Positions 9,168 to 17,409 of a DNA stretch of 64,000 bases are shown here, piece by piece. Origin of the DNA: Myxococcota bacterium (GTDB lineage: Bacteria; Myxococcota_A; UBA796); assembly GCA_029251165.1 (NCBI GenBank), contig JAQXDW010000007.1:226845-290844 (forward strand). Direction: 5' to 3'. The notes below the pieces were generated by a model. That model had not been told where the DNA came from. It was given only the letters and a program-made list of their open reading frames with translations, and ran no database searches. The position numbers and the translations under genes were made by a program. Positions within the stretch are counted from its first letter, which is position 1. Every line of letters starts with the position of its first letter.

Positions 9168-10445
9168 TCACACGGGCAGGGAGCGGTGCTGAAAGGTGCG
9201 CGCACCGCTGCTGTATTCTCCAGCCCCCTGGCCCGAGCCTCGGAGAAGCCAGCGGGTGGTCATCAGCCCGTCGACCCCGACGGGGCCCCGTGCGTGGATC
9301 CGTCCGGTGCTGATGCCGACCTCTGCCCCGAGACCGTAGCGGTAGCCATCGGCAAACCGAGTGGAGGCATTGTGAAAGACACTGGCGGAGTCGACAATCG
9401 TCAAGAACCGGTCCGCAGCATGCTCATCATCAGTGACGATCGACTCGGTGTGCCCTGAGCCGTAGCGGTGGATGTGCGCGACGGCAGCCTCCAGGCTGTC
9501 CACGACTGCTACCGAGAGCACCCGGTCGCCATACTCGGTGCGCCAGTCTTCCGCTGTCGCAGCCTCACAGTCTCCGATGACGGCTCGGGCAGCTTCATCT
9601 GCGCGCAGGGTCACCCCGGCCTCCCGCAAGGCATCCGCGACACCGGGAAGGCTGGGGAGGAAGTCACGGTGGACAAGCAGGGTCTCAGTGGCGTTGCAGG
9701 CGGCGGGGTAGTCGCACTTGCCGTCGACACTCAGGGTCGCCGCCATCGTCGGATCTGCGGCCGCATCGAGGTAGGTGTGGCAGACGCCCTCGGCATGACC
9801 AAGCACCGGAATCCGTGTGGAGGACTGGATGTGCTTTACGAGGCTGCCAGAGCCTCGGGGAATCACCAGATCGATGAGGTGGTCCAGCGCCAGCAGCGCA
9901 GCGACACCGGCCCGATCCGCGACCCCAACCGCAGCCTCTGGCGAGAGCCCAGCGCTGCTCAGCGCCTCCTGGAGCAGACCCACGAGCACGGCGTTGCTGT
10001 GCGCAGCCTCGCGTCCGCCCTTCAGCAGCACCGCGTTTCCAGAGCGGATCGCAAGGGAGCCGATCTGAATGACCGCGTCGGGGCGACTCTCGAAGATGAT
10101 CAGCAGCACACCGATCGGTGCCTTGACCTGCGTGAGCATCAGCCCATCGTCGAGCAGGGTTCGCCGGAGGGGGTCACCGACCGGATCCGCTCCCTCGGCC
10201 AGAGAGCGGACGCCGTCACGGAGCGTGGCGAGCTTTTCGGGGGTGAGCTTGAGGCGAGCCTGGAGCGGCGCTGCAAGGTCCGCTCGGGCAGCAGCAGCGA
10301 GGTCCGCAGCGTTGGCGGTGAGGATGTCGTCCTGGCGCGTATCGAGCAGCACGGCGAGGTGCCGCAAGGCCTCAGAGCGGTCCTGCGCAGGGGCCGCAGC
10401 GAGCTGACGCTGTGCGGCACGTGCGGCCGAGGCGGTGTTCTCCAT
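9168..10445 (-). CDS. proA: Gamma-glutamyl phosphate reductase
   Basis: ProA reduces glutamyl-5-phosphate to glutamate-5-semialdehyde with NADPH, the second step of proline synthesis. The 425-residue length is normal. The aldehyde-dehydrogenase-type catalytic Cys is in YPAACNATETLL, and the GVLLIIFESRPDA, LLKGGREAAHSNAVL and SASVFHNASTRFADG segments are typical of the family. The start is supported by GGAGGAG shortly upstream of the ATG. It follows proB by 21 bp, so the two steps of the pathway are made from one transcript. Cytoplasmic. Confidence 0.96.
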   Translation of the reverse strand: MENTASAARAAQRQLAAAPAQDRSEALRHLAVLLDTRQDDILTANAADLAAAARADLAAPLQARLKLTPEKLATLRDGVRSLAEGADPVGDPLRRTLLDDGLMLTQVKAPIGVLLIIFESRPDAVIQIGSLAIRSGNAVLLKGGREAAHSNAVLVGLLQEALSSAGLSPEAAVGVADRAGVAALLALDHLIDLVIPRGSGSLVKHIQSSTRIPVLGHAEGVCHTYLDAAADPTMAATLSVDGKCDYPAACNATETLLVHRDFLPSLPGVADALREAGVTLRADEAARAVIGDCEAATAEDWRTEYGDRVLSVAVVDSLEAAVAHIHRYGSGHTESIVTDDEHAADRFLTIVDSASVFHNASTRFADGYRYGLGAEVGISTGRIHARGPVGVDGLMTTRWLLRGSGQGAGEYSSGARTFQHRSLPV

Positions 10446-10466
10446 GATCTCCTCCAGACGACCCCA

Positions 10467-11588
10467 CTAACTTCGCAGGACCATGTGATCCCGATGGACC
10501 AGGGCATTGTGGTTGCGCACGCCAGCCGGGGGGCTTCCAGCACACCACTGGCGAGCGGTCTCCGCATCGCAGCCGATCGCCCCGCGTCCGATCTCTTCAC
10601 CGTCCGAGCCGATCAGGAGGACCACATCCCCGGCTGCAAAGCTCCCCTCGATCGAAACGACTCCCGCAGCAAGCAGACTGGCACCGCGTCGGGTCAGGGC
10701 GACGACGGCCCCAGCATCGAGGAGCAGGCGACCGCGGGGAGCCGCAGCGAATGCGATCCACCGCCGACGGGCACCGAGCGCCTCTTCCGCCGGCAGCCAA
10801 CTGCCGACCTCCTCACCAGCGAGCACCGCAGCCAGCGCGCCGATCCGCCGCCCGCTGGCAATGACCGCGTGGCACCCGCTCCGGGCTGCGATCTGAGCGG
10901 ACTCGAGCTTGCTGCGCATGCCTCCCCGGCTGGCAGCAGTGAGCGGTCCGCTGGCCTCAATGGAGGCATCTGGGCGCACCGTGTGGATGAGCGGGGCATC
11001 CGGATCGGTGCGTGGATCTCGAGCATAGATGCCCTCCACATCGGTCAGCAGGACCAGCAGGTTCGCCCCAAGCTCCGCCGCGACCAGCGCAGAGAGCTTG
11101 TCGTTGTCGCCGAACACCGGCCGGCTCTCGCCCTCGATGAACGCCAGCTCCTCCGTAGAGACCGCATCGTTCTCGTTGATGACGGGGACCACACCGCGGC
11201 GAAGGAGGGTGAGGAGAGTCGCTCGGAGGTTCAGACAGCGCAGCCGGTCGTCGAAGTCACCCTGGGTCAGCAGGACCTGTCCGCAGGGTACCGAGAGCTG
11301 GTCGAAGCCCTCCCGATACAGCCCCATCAGCCGGCTCTGTCCAACCGCAGCGCAGGCCTGCCGCTCCGACAGCTCGATCGGGGTCGTCGCATACCCCAGG
11401 GCATCCCGCCCCAGTCCGACCGCACCAGAGGTCACGATGAGGACCTCCCGTCCCGCGCGGCGAAGGCCAGCGGCGACCTCGACCACGGAGAACAGCCGAG
11501 AGAGCGCCAGGCTGCCGTCGTCGTGGGTCAGCACCCGAGTTCCCAGCTTGATGACCACCCGCTCCGCACCACGGACTGACGCTCGCAT
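10467..11588 (-). CDS. proB: Glutamate 5-kinase with PUA domain
   Basis: ProB phosphorylates glutamate to start proline synthesis and is normally feedback-inhibited by proline. The 373 residues comprise an amino-acid-kinase domain (VVIKLGTRVLT near the N-terminus, VTSGAVGLGRDALG, PVINENDAVST, FGDNDKLSALVA, LLTDVEGIYARDP, GGMRSKLESAQIA) and a C-terminal PUA domain (~280-365), the full bacterial layout. A purine-rich GAGGAGGGGAG stretch precedes the ATG. It lies 23 bp after a LysR gene and 21 bp before proA. Confidence 0.96.
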   Translation of the reverse strand: MRASVRGAERVVIKLGTRVLTHDDGSLALSRLFSVVEVAAGLRRAGREVLIVTSGAVGLGRDALGYATTPIELSERQACAAVGQSRLMGLYREGFDQLSVPCGQVLLTQGDFDDRLRCLNLRATLLTLLRRGVVPVINENDAVSTEELAFIEGESRPVFGDNDKLSALVAAELGANLLVLLTDVEGIYARDPRTDPDAPLIHTVRPDASIEASGPLTAASRGGMRSKLESAQIAARSGCHAVIASGRRIGALAAVLAGEEVGSWLPAEEALGARRRWIAFAAAPRGRLLLDAGAVVALTRRGASLLAAGVVSIEGSFAAGDVVLLIGSDGEEIGRGAIGCDAETARQWCAGSPPAGVRNHNALVHRDHMVLRS

Positions 11589-11611
11589 CTCCCCTCCTCA
11601 GAGGGCCCCTC

Positions 11612-12439
11612 TTACAGCCGCGCGCGGAGAAGATCCACCAGAGCACCCGCTGCGGCGGATGGTCGATTCGTCGCAACCAGCAGCGGCGCTGCAGCGCGGG
11701 TGTGTGCCCCCAGCAACGCCACGAGAGCACCACCAGCCAGGGCCTCTGCGACCACAACTCGAGGCAGCCACGCGATGCCGAGCCCAGCGAGTGCTGCGGC
11801 GCGGAGCATGGTGCTGTCTGGGGCGGCCAGCGGACCGCTGACGGAGATCATCGTCCCGCCAGGAAGCGCCCAGGTGCCTACAGCGCGACTGCCGAGCAGC
11901 AGGCAGGCGTGATCGGTGAGAGACGCCGGGGATGCTGGAGCGGGACATCGGGCAAGGTAGGCGGGACTGGCACAGAGAACCCGTGCCGTTCCCGGCAGCG
12001 CCGCAACAGAGACGGCACCCTCTGGAGGGTGCTCAGAGAGAACAATGTCTGCATCCAGGCTGGTCGTGGCTGCGAGCTGAACCTGAGGCCAGGAGGTGAG
12101 GAAGTCGCAGAAGACAGCCCCCAGCCAGGGCGCGAGCACGGCGGGTGCCGAGAGGGAGAGCGGCCCCGACGGAAGCGCTGTCCCCTGGCTCAAGGCGGCC
12201 TCTGCATCCGCGATGTCAGCCACGATGCGCACGCAGCGTAGATAGAACCCAGCGCCAGCCTCGGTGGTGGAGAGACTGCGGGTAGTGCGGTTGAGCAGGC
12301 GCACCCCGAGGCGCTCCTCGAGTCGAGCAATGTAGCGGCTGATGGAGGACTTCGGCATCGACAGCGCATGCGCCGCAGCCGTGAAGCTGCCCTCCTCCAC
12401 AACCCTCACAAAGACTTCGAATTCGTCAGCGGTGCTCAC
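11612..12439 (-). CDS. LysR-family transcriptional regulator
   Basis: This 275-residue DNA-binding regulator has an N-terminal winged helix-turn-helix (VVEEGSFTAAAHALSMPKSSISRYIARLEERLG) followed by RLLNRTTRSLSTTEAG, a signature close to the CrgA/DhcR-type subgroup, and a LysR substrate-binding domain to the C-terminus. The start is GTG. Unusually for this family it is not divergent from its neighbour: it lies 23 bp upstream of proB in the same direction and may share a transcript with proBA. Whether it controls proline synthesis, and which ligand it senses, cannot be read from the sequence. Confidence 0.92.
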   Translation of the reverse strand: MSTADEFEVFVRVVEEGSFTAAAHALSMPKSSISRYIARLEERLGVRLLNRTTRSLSTTEAGAGFYLRCVRIVADIADAEAALSQGTALPSGPLSLSAPAVLAPWLGAVFCDFLTSWPQVQLAATTSLDADIVLSEHPPEGAVSVAALPGTARVLCASPAYLARCPAPASPASLTDHACLLLGSRAVGTWALPGGTMISVSGPLAAPDSTMLRAAALAGLGIAWLPRVVVAEALAGGALVALLGAHTRAAAPLLVATNRPSAAAGALVDLLRARL

Positions 12440-12645
12440 AGCATCAGTCTATCTCGGAGAGGGCTTCTCAATGCGTCATTTCCGGACACCATCTGACCGC
12501 CTATAGACAAGAGTCTCGTGGCAGCGAGGGCCGCTGGCTGGTGTACGCGCAGCGCCGAGCCGACGGGAGCGCTCAGACACCGCCAGAGCCCCCCTCCGGA
12601 TACTGGCCCCAAGCGGCTCGATGCCCCACACAGCGCACCTGCCGC

Positions 12646-13926
12646 TCATTGACCGAGGCGCTGCCGTGAGAGCATGACGTAGTCAGCCTTCTTGGAGCGG
12701 GCCTTGTCCAGACAGGTCTGCCACGCCTCCGCTGCTCCGGCAGCATCTCCAGCCGCCGCACGGGCCTCGCCGAGGTGGAACCAGGTGTCCGGTGGTGTGC
12801 GCTTGCCATCCAGAGAGGCGTTCAGCGCCTCAAGGGCACCGTCATAGTCACCGCCAGCGGCGAGGAGCAGGGCGAGGTCTCGCCAGAGACTACCGGCCTC
12901 TGAGAGCAGGGGGCGAATCTTTTTCGCGACGATCTTCAGGACGGACTCCCCCTCCCCACGCCTTGTCGCCGCCCAGTCGATCGTGTGGGACGCTGCCTGC
13001 TCCTCCAGCAGCGACTTCAGGCGGTCCGTTCCGGCCATGTACCAGGTCCGCTGATCTCGCTGGAACGCTGGTCCGGCAGTCGGCTCGCCGACCTTCCGGA
13101 TGTACAGCCGCCGGATCGAGTCTCCCCCAAAGCCCTCCACCCAGCTCCAGGTGCCATCCGGTGCCAGGACCACTGCGCCCTCCTCATCAACGATCGAGAA
13201 GCTCTCGCCCTGTGGACTGTTCGGGTTGACCTCACCGGCATCGCGCCCATCGGAGTACCAGCCCCCGCTCAGCGACACAGTGAGCTTCTCAAAGGTCTCC
13301 AGCGCTGCGGCAACCGCTTCACCGTGGGTTCCGGGCAGATCGAGGGCATGCAGGGCGGAGAGAGCGGTGGTGTAGTTGACCGCCGCACACACCTGCGCGA
13401 CCGCTGCAAGGGCATCCGGCTTGAGCCGCCGATCGCTCAGCAGCATCACCACCCGCGCCTCGATGAGATCGTCACCAGCGACCGCCGCAGAGGAAACAAA
13501 CCGCAGCAGCCCCACCGCTCCTCCCAGCCGGACATCGCCGCGGGGATCCCGGAGGCCAGCGGAGATGCGGGTGAGCAGCTCGGGCAGGCCGAGGCAGGCG
13601 AGGATCGGAAACAGGCCGGAGTTTACCGCTGGATCGAAGCCACGGAACAGCTCCAGCAGCGCGCGGCGGTCCTCGCTGGAGAGCGCCTCAGAGGCTGGGG
13701 GAAGCCGACAGCGAGAGAGAATGTCGCTGGCCGCCGCTGCGCATCCCAGGCGGACCGACGGCGCGGAGTCTGAGTGAGACGCCGTGACCAGCACGGCGAG
13801 GTGCTCGGTGGTTCCAAACTGTGAGAAGTCCCGCGCTGCTGCGCAGCGGACGTGGATGCTCTTCTCGGAGAGCGCGGCGACCGGGTCGTCTGTCTCTGGC
13901 TTGAGGGCTTTGCTCTTCTTGGCCAC
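12646..13926 (-). CDS. HEAT-repeat and TPR-repeat protein
   Basis: This 426-residue soluble protein starts with GTG after a good GGAGGAG. Residues ~15-240 look like HEAT/armadillo-type helical repeats (CAAARDFSQFGTTEHLAVLV, VRLGCAAAASDILS, VRLGGAVGLLRF). Residues ~250-310 form a distinct insertion with many Trp/Tyr (WSWVEGFGGDSIRRLYIRKV). The last ~90 residues are TPR-like (DLALLLAAGGDYDGALEALN, DTWFHLGEARAAAGDAAGAAEAW). Both repeat types are scaffolds for protein interaction; no enzymatic motif is visible. A ~200-bp gap without recognisable features separates it from the LysR gene downstream. Confidence 0.7.
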   Translation of the reverse strand: MAKKSKALKPETDDPVAALSEKSIHVRCAAARDFSQFGTTEHLAVLVTASHSDSAPSVRLGCAAAASDILSRCRLPPASEALSSEDRRALLELFRGFDPAVNSGLFPILACLGLPELLTRISAGLRDPRGDVRLGGAVGLLRFVSSAAVAGDDLIEARVVMLLSDRRLKPDALAAVAQVCAAVNYTTALSALHALDLPGTHGEAVAAALETFEKLTVSLSGGWYSDGRDAGEVNPNSPQGESFSIVDEEGAVVLAPDGTWSWVEGFGGDSIRRLYIRKVGEPTAGPAFQRDQRTWYMAGTDRLKSLLEEQAASHTIDWAATRRGEGESVLKIVAKKIRPLLSEAGSLWRDLALLLAAGGDYDGALEALNASLDGKRTPPDTWFHLGEARAAAGDAAGAAEAWQTCLDKARSKKADYVMLSRQRLGQ

Positions 13927-13954
13927 GGTTTCTCCTCCAGGGGCTGGGGACAGC

Positions 13955-16111
13955 TTACTTCAAGCTCAGCTCAACCACTGCCAGACCCTGCTGGCGAAGC
14001 GAAACCAGCAGCTCATCGCTTCCATCACCGTCGAGATCAGCAACCGCGAGACGCGCACGCTGAGCGAGCTTCCAGGTGAAGCCTGGGGCACCCGTAGCGT
14101 CCAGGCCGATGATCATGCCGTCCTCCCGCGCGACCACGGCTCGGGCGGCCCCATCGGGCCCAAACCGTCCGCGGACGAGGTCATCTGCGATACCCGCAGC
14201 CACTCCACCGCTGCCGTCTACGAGGGCCGCGGCCGCAGCATCTCCGCGAGGCTCGATGGTCTCGCTGGTGATGAAGTAGCGCTGGGTGCCATCGACAGCC
14301 CAGACGCCCTCCCCGCTGCTCGCGAGGTCGATAAAAACACCGTCGTGTCGTGTGACGAGGGCGCCGGCGCTGTCCAGCACAAGCAGTCCAGCTCGGGTCG
14401 CGACGAACAGGTGCGCTCCAGCGGTGGCGAGATCGATGATCGGTGCCGGCGTCGTGACCATCCAGCGCGAGAAGCCGGTCTCGTCCCAGGCCCGCAGGAT
14501 GAGCTGGCCGGGGTTGGCCACGACCGGACCGTCCAGCCACGCCGCTCGACGCTCGAGGCTCTGGGTGCCGCTGTCGATGGTGGCCTCTGCAGAAGTTGGG
14601 AGCCCCTCGAAGACCATCGGAGCCGCTCCCTCGACCCCCAGGACGCTTCGACTCCCCGCGGCCCAGATCCCCCGCGCACCAGAGACCGGAAGGAAGTGAC
14701 GCAGCGCGCTCGGCTCTGCGCTCCATGCCGGCCCCAGCGCGGTCTTGCCGCCACCGTCATCCTCCAGGGCGGACTGAATCTGTGCATCGAGGCGCGCGAT
14801 CGCTTCGGTCGAGTAGCCCTTCGCGGCGTAGTGGAGGGCACCATCGCGGTTGAGGACCCGCACCGCAGGGATCGGACCGATGCCAAAGTCCGGCCCGAGA
14901 TCCGGTCGGTGTGTGACCGGGAAGGTGATCCCCAGAGATGACACCATCTCTGAGACCTTGGCGGCCTTTGGTGGTTCGTCGAGGCTCACAGCCAGGAACG
15001 AGACCCCCTCTTCCTGCCGAGTCGTCCACAGCTCCTCCAGCTCCGGCAGCTCCTTGCGGCATGGACCGCACCAGGTCGCCCAGAAGGTGATCAGCACCAC
15101 CTCTCCCCGCTGCGACTCCAGGGACCAGGACTCACCGCTGAGCAGCTCGGCCTCAAAGACGGGGACCGGCGGGAGGGTTGCGCTCCAGGTGTCCCCCTCC
15201 GGCAGCGGCGCCATCGCCAGCAGGGCGGCCTGTGCGCGAATGTTGTTGGTCCGACCCAGCACGCGGGCAACCTCCGCAGCCCGCGCCTTGTCGCCCGCCT
15301 TCACCGCAGCATCGATGAGCATCCGACGCCCCTTGCTGCCCCCGCCCAGATCTCCCGCCACGCCATCTGCGCCTCGATAGTCTGGAGGACGGAGCGCCAC
15401 CGAGCGCTCCAGGTGCACCATCGCGCGGGCCGGCTCATCGAGGGAGAGCAGGGTCTCTCCGAGCGCTTGGTGGAGCTTCCAGTCATCGAGGGAGAGCACC
15501 TCCAGGCGCTCCACAGCGAGCGCAGCAACCTCCGGGCGCTCACGCGCAGCGATGCGCAGGCTGCCGGTGAGCACCTCTCCAGCGGACTCACCAGCGAAGT
15601 CTGCAGCGATGAGCGCCGCAAGGGCAGCCTCGATCTCAGGAATTTCCTTGCGACGGAGCGCCCCCTGAGCGGCACGAACCTCCGGCGCACGGTTCCTCGT
15701 CGCGGTCTTCGCTCGAGCAGCAGCGGGGGCGTCAAGAAGCGGCCGGCGCTCGATCGTGACCACGCGAGATGCAGCCCCGAGGGGACCGGTTGCGGTAACC
15801 GAGACGGTGGTTCCAGACGGCCCCATGATCAGGTCACGAGCAGCCGCACCGCCGAGACCTTCGAGCGACTGCCCCTCGACCGAGCGGATCAGATCGCCGG
15901 GAACCAGTCCCGCATCCGCCGCCCCCATCCCCGCAGCGACCCCGAGCACCAAGAGTCCCTCTGGCTGGGCGCTGAACTGGATGCCGATCTTCCCGGAGCC
16001 GCCAGAGGGCACAACAGAGGGCGCATCAGCGGTAGGCTCGGCCGAGGGCACTACCTTCGGAGCACAAGACAGCAGCAGCGCGCCGATAAGGGGTCGAAAG
16101 GTCAAGCCCAT
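13955..16111 (-). CDS. Lipoprotein with PDZ, TlpA-like thioredoxin and beta-propeller domains
   Basis: I choose the ATG at 16111, which puts a compact leader and lipobox (ALLLSCAPK) at the N-terminus; a GTG at 16132 would add seven residues. The ~718-residue protein has a PDZ domain at ~35-120 (GLVPGDLIRSVEGQSLEGLG), a helical TPR-like section at ~150-290, then a TlpA/ResA-like thioredoxin domain with the active-site WCGPC near residue 345 (VVLITFWATWCGPCRKELPE). The last ~260 residues look like a propeller ending in an FG-GAP-like DLDGDGSDELLV motif. The thioredoxin CxxC is intact, so a disulfide reductase role outside the cytoplasm is plausible. The gene is divergent from another lipoprotein gene, with starts ~57 bp apart. 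Confidence 0.8.
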   Translation of the reverse strand: MGLTFRPLIGALLLSCAPKVVPSAEPTADAPSVVPSGGSGKIGIQFSAQPEGLLVLGVAAGMGAADAGLVPGDLIRSVEGQSLEGLGGAAARDLIMGPSGTTVSVTATGPLGAASRVVTIERRPLLDAPAAARAKTATRNRAPEVRAAQGALRRKEIPEIEAALAALIAADFAGESAGEVLTGSLRIAARERPEVAALAVERLEVLSLDDWKLHQALGETLLSLDEPARAMVHLERSVALRPPDYRGADGVAGDLGGGSKGRRMLIDAAVKAGDKARAAEVARVLGRTNNIRAQAALLAMAPLPEGDTWSATLPPVPVFEAELLSGESWSLESQRGEVVLITFWATWCGPCRKELPELEELWTTRQEEGVSFLAVSLDEPPKAAKVSEMVSSLGITFPVTHRPDLGPDFGIGPIPAVRVLNRDGALHYAAKGYSTEAIARLDAQIQSALEDDGGGKTALGPAWSAEPSALRHFLPVSGARGIWAAGSRSVLGVEGAAPMVFEGLPTSAEATIDSGTQSLERRAAWLDGPVVANPGQLILRAWDETGFSRWMVTTPAPIIDLATAGAHLFVATRAGLLVLDSAGALVTRHDGVFIDLASSGEGVWAVDGTQRYFITSETIEPRGDAAAAALVDGSGGVAAGIADDLVRGRFGPDGAARAVVAREDGMIIGLDATGAPGFTWKLAQRARLAVADLDGDGSDELLVSLRQQGLAVVELSLK

Positions 16112-16168
16112 GGGCGGGTTACCCGGTGTCACAGGGTGAAGTCAGGGACTGTAGAATCAGGGGTCGTG

Positions 16169-17332
16169 ATGTTCTGGTGTATCGCAACGCTCATGGGGTG
16201 TGCTGGAAACATCCACCAGCTGTATGAGCAGGAGAAGCACGCGGTGCTCAAGCCTGCAGCGCTCCCACGCGCCGAGAGCTGGGATGGTGACATCCACATT
16301 CGAATCAGCCCAGGTGCGCTCTCTGAGGTGTCTCAGGCTGCCATGGATGCCGGACTGCTGGCGTGGAAGAAGAAGCTCACCCTGGACACCCCCATCGGTC
16401 CCATCGCCTCCATCCGACCACGCGCACAGGTCACGCGGCTCACGCTCGCTCCCGGGGGACGCTGCCCGGACTGCCTCTCGCTGTCGGGAACCCTGGAGGG
16501 ATCGGCAACCTGGAAGGCGGGTCCGGTGTCAGGTGTCGTTCCGTTCACCGCTGCGCTGGCCGGTGATCTCGCCGTGTCCATTGAGCGCGACGGGACCGAC
16601 TGGGCCGTCATGGGGGCGCTCGCCGAGCTGTCCCGCCTCAAGGTCAGCGCAGCCTCTGTCGGAAGCATCGACGTCAGCCGTCAGCTCAGCACCTGGGGAA
16701 AGGCTGCCGTCGATGCGGCACCGGCCTTTCGGATCAGCACGCTGGGCGGCGATGAGCTGCCCCTCCGCGCGCTGAGGCTGTCGGTCGATGAAGCCGGCAT
16801 CGGCTTAGAGGCCCTCGCAGACGTCAACGGCGGCGCCAGCATTCCCGCCTCCGAGGCTCCACTGGAGAGCGACTGGCAGCTGCGAACCTCTACCCAGACC
16901 GCGCTGGCGATCATGCGCCGGGCAGCGTTCGAGGCGGGTCTGCTGGAGAACGATGTCGCCCTCGATCCCCGCGCCCTGACCGCTGACGCCAGCCAATTCA
17001 CGCTCGATCTGCGCATCTGGCGGCTGGCAGGAGCGGGCTGGTGGCGAGACTACTCGGTCGATGGCCGGATGCGCGTGCGAGGCCGAAAGATCGAGCTGGA
17101 GGGAGAGGAAGCGCACAAAGTGTCCAGCAGCCGCGGCGCCGGACTCGCAGATCCGATCGCGCTGCTGGTGGAAGGGCGCATCCTGGAGGCCATCGTCGAC
17201 AGCCTCAAGCAGGTCGTTCCTGGGAGCCGCTCAGCCGCCATCGGCGATCACAAGCTCAAGGCAGTGACCCGGGAGATCAAGGGCATCGACAGCGAGCTGG
17301 TGCTGACCGGCGTGATGAAGCTGGAAGACTGA
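16169..17332 (+). CDS. Lipoprotein, possibly lipid-binding (TULIP/DUF4403-like)
   Basis: The ATG at 16169 gives a very short leader and lipobox (MFWCIATLMGCAGN); a GTG at 16166 is also in frame. The frame continues ~750 bp upstream, but that part is Arg-rich shadow of the divergent gene. The 387-residue product has alternating beta-strand and Ala-rich segments, with DGDIHIRISPGALSEV near the start and NDVALDPRALT and KLKAVTREIKGIDSELVLTGVM later. This is reminiscent of tubular lipid-binding (TULIP, DUF4403) proteins, which is a weak guess. A TAGAAT -10-like box at 16152-16157 lies so close that the transcript could be nearly leaderless. Confidence 0.55.
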   Translation: MFWCIATLMGCAGNIHQLYEQEKHAVLKPAALPRAESWDGDIHIRISPGALSEVSQAAMDAGLLAWKKKLTLDTPIGPIASIRPRAQVTRLTLAPGGRCPDCLSLSGTLEGSATWKAGPVSGVVPFTAALAGDLAVSIERDGTDWAVMGALAELSRLKVSAASVGSIDVSRQLSTWGKAAVDAAPAFRISTLGGDELPLRALRLSVDEAGIGLEALADVNGGASIPASEAPLESDWQLRTSTQTALAIMRRAAFEAGLLENDVALDPRALTADASQFTLDLRIWRLAGAGWWRDYSVDGRMRVRGRKIELEGEEAHKVSSSRGAGLADPIALLVEGRILEAIVDSLKQVVPGSRSAAIGDHKLKAVTREIKGIDSELVLTGVMKLED

Positions 17333-17370
17333 TCCTCCCCGAGGCCCTGCCAACAGGCTAAGCCGCTCTA

Positions 17371-17390
17371 CCCCGGGACCGATCCCGGGG
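17371..17390 (+). promoter_or_regulatory. Strong hairpin in the asnS leader
   Basis: CCCCGGGA (17371-17378) and TCCCGGGG (17383-17390) form a perfect 8-bp stem around a CCGA loop. The hairpin ends 8 nt before the GAGGAA ribosome-binding site of asnS. It is not followed by T residues, so it is not a typical intrinsic terminator for the upstream gene. It could shield or expose the ribosome-binding site, or stabilise the leader; this is inference. Confidence 0.6.
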
Positions 17391-17409
17391 CACAATCGAG
17401 GAATCGACC

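Noticed and set aside
9468..11579. A 703-codon plus-strand open frame opposite proA and proB
   Set aside because: It lies wholly antisense to two unmistakable proline-synthesis genes and its product shows no recognisable domain.
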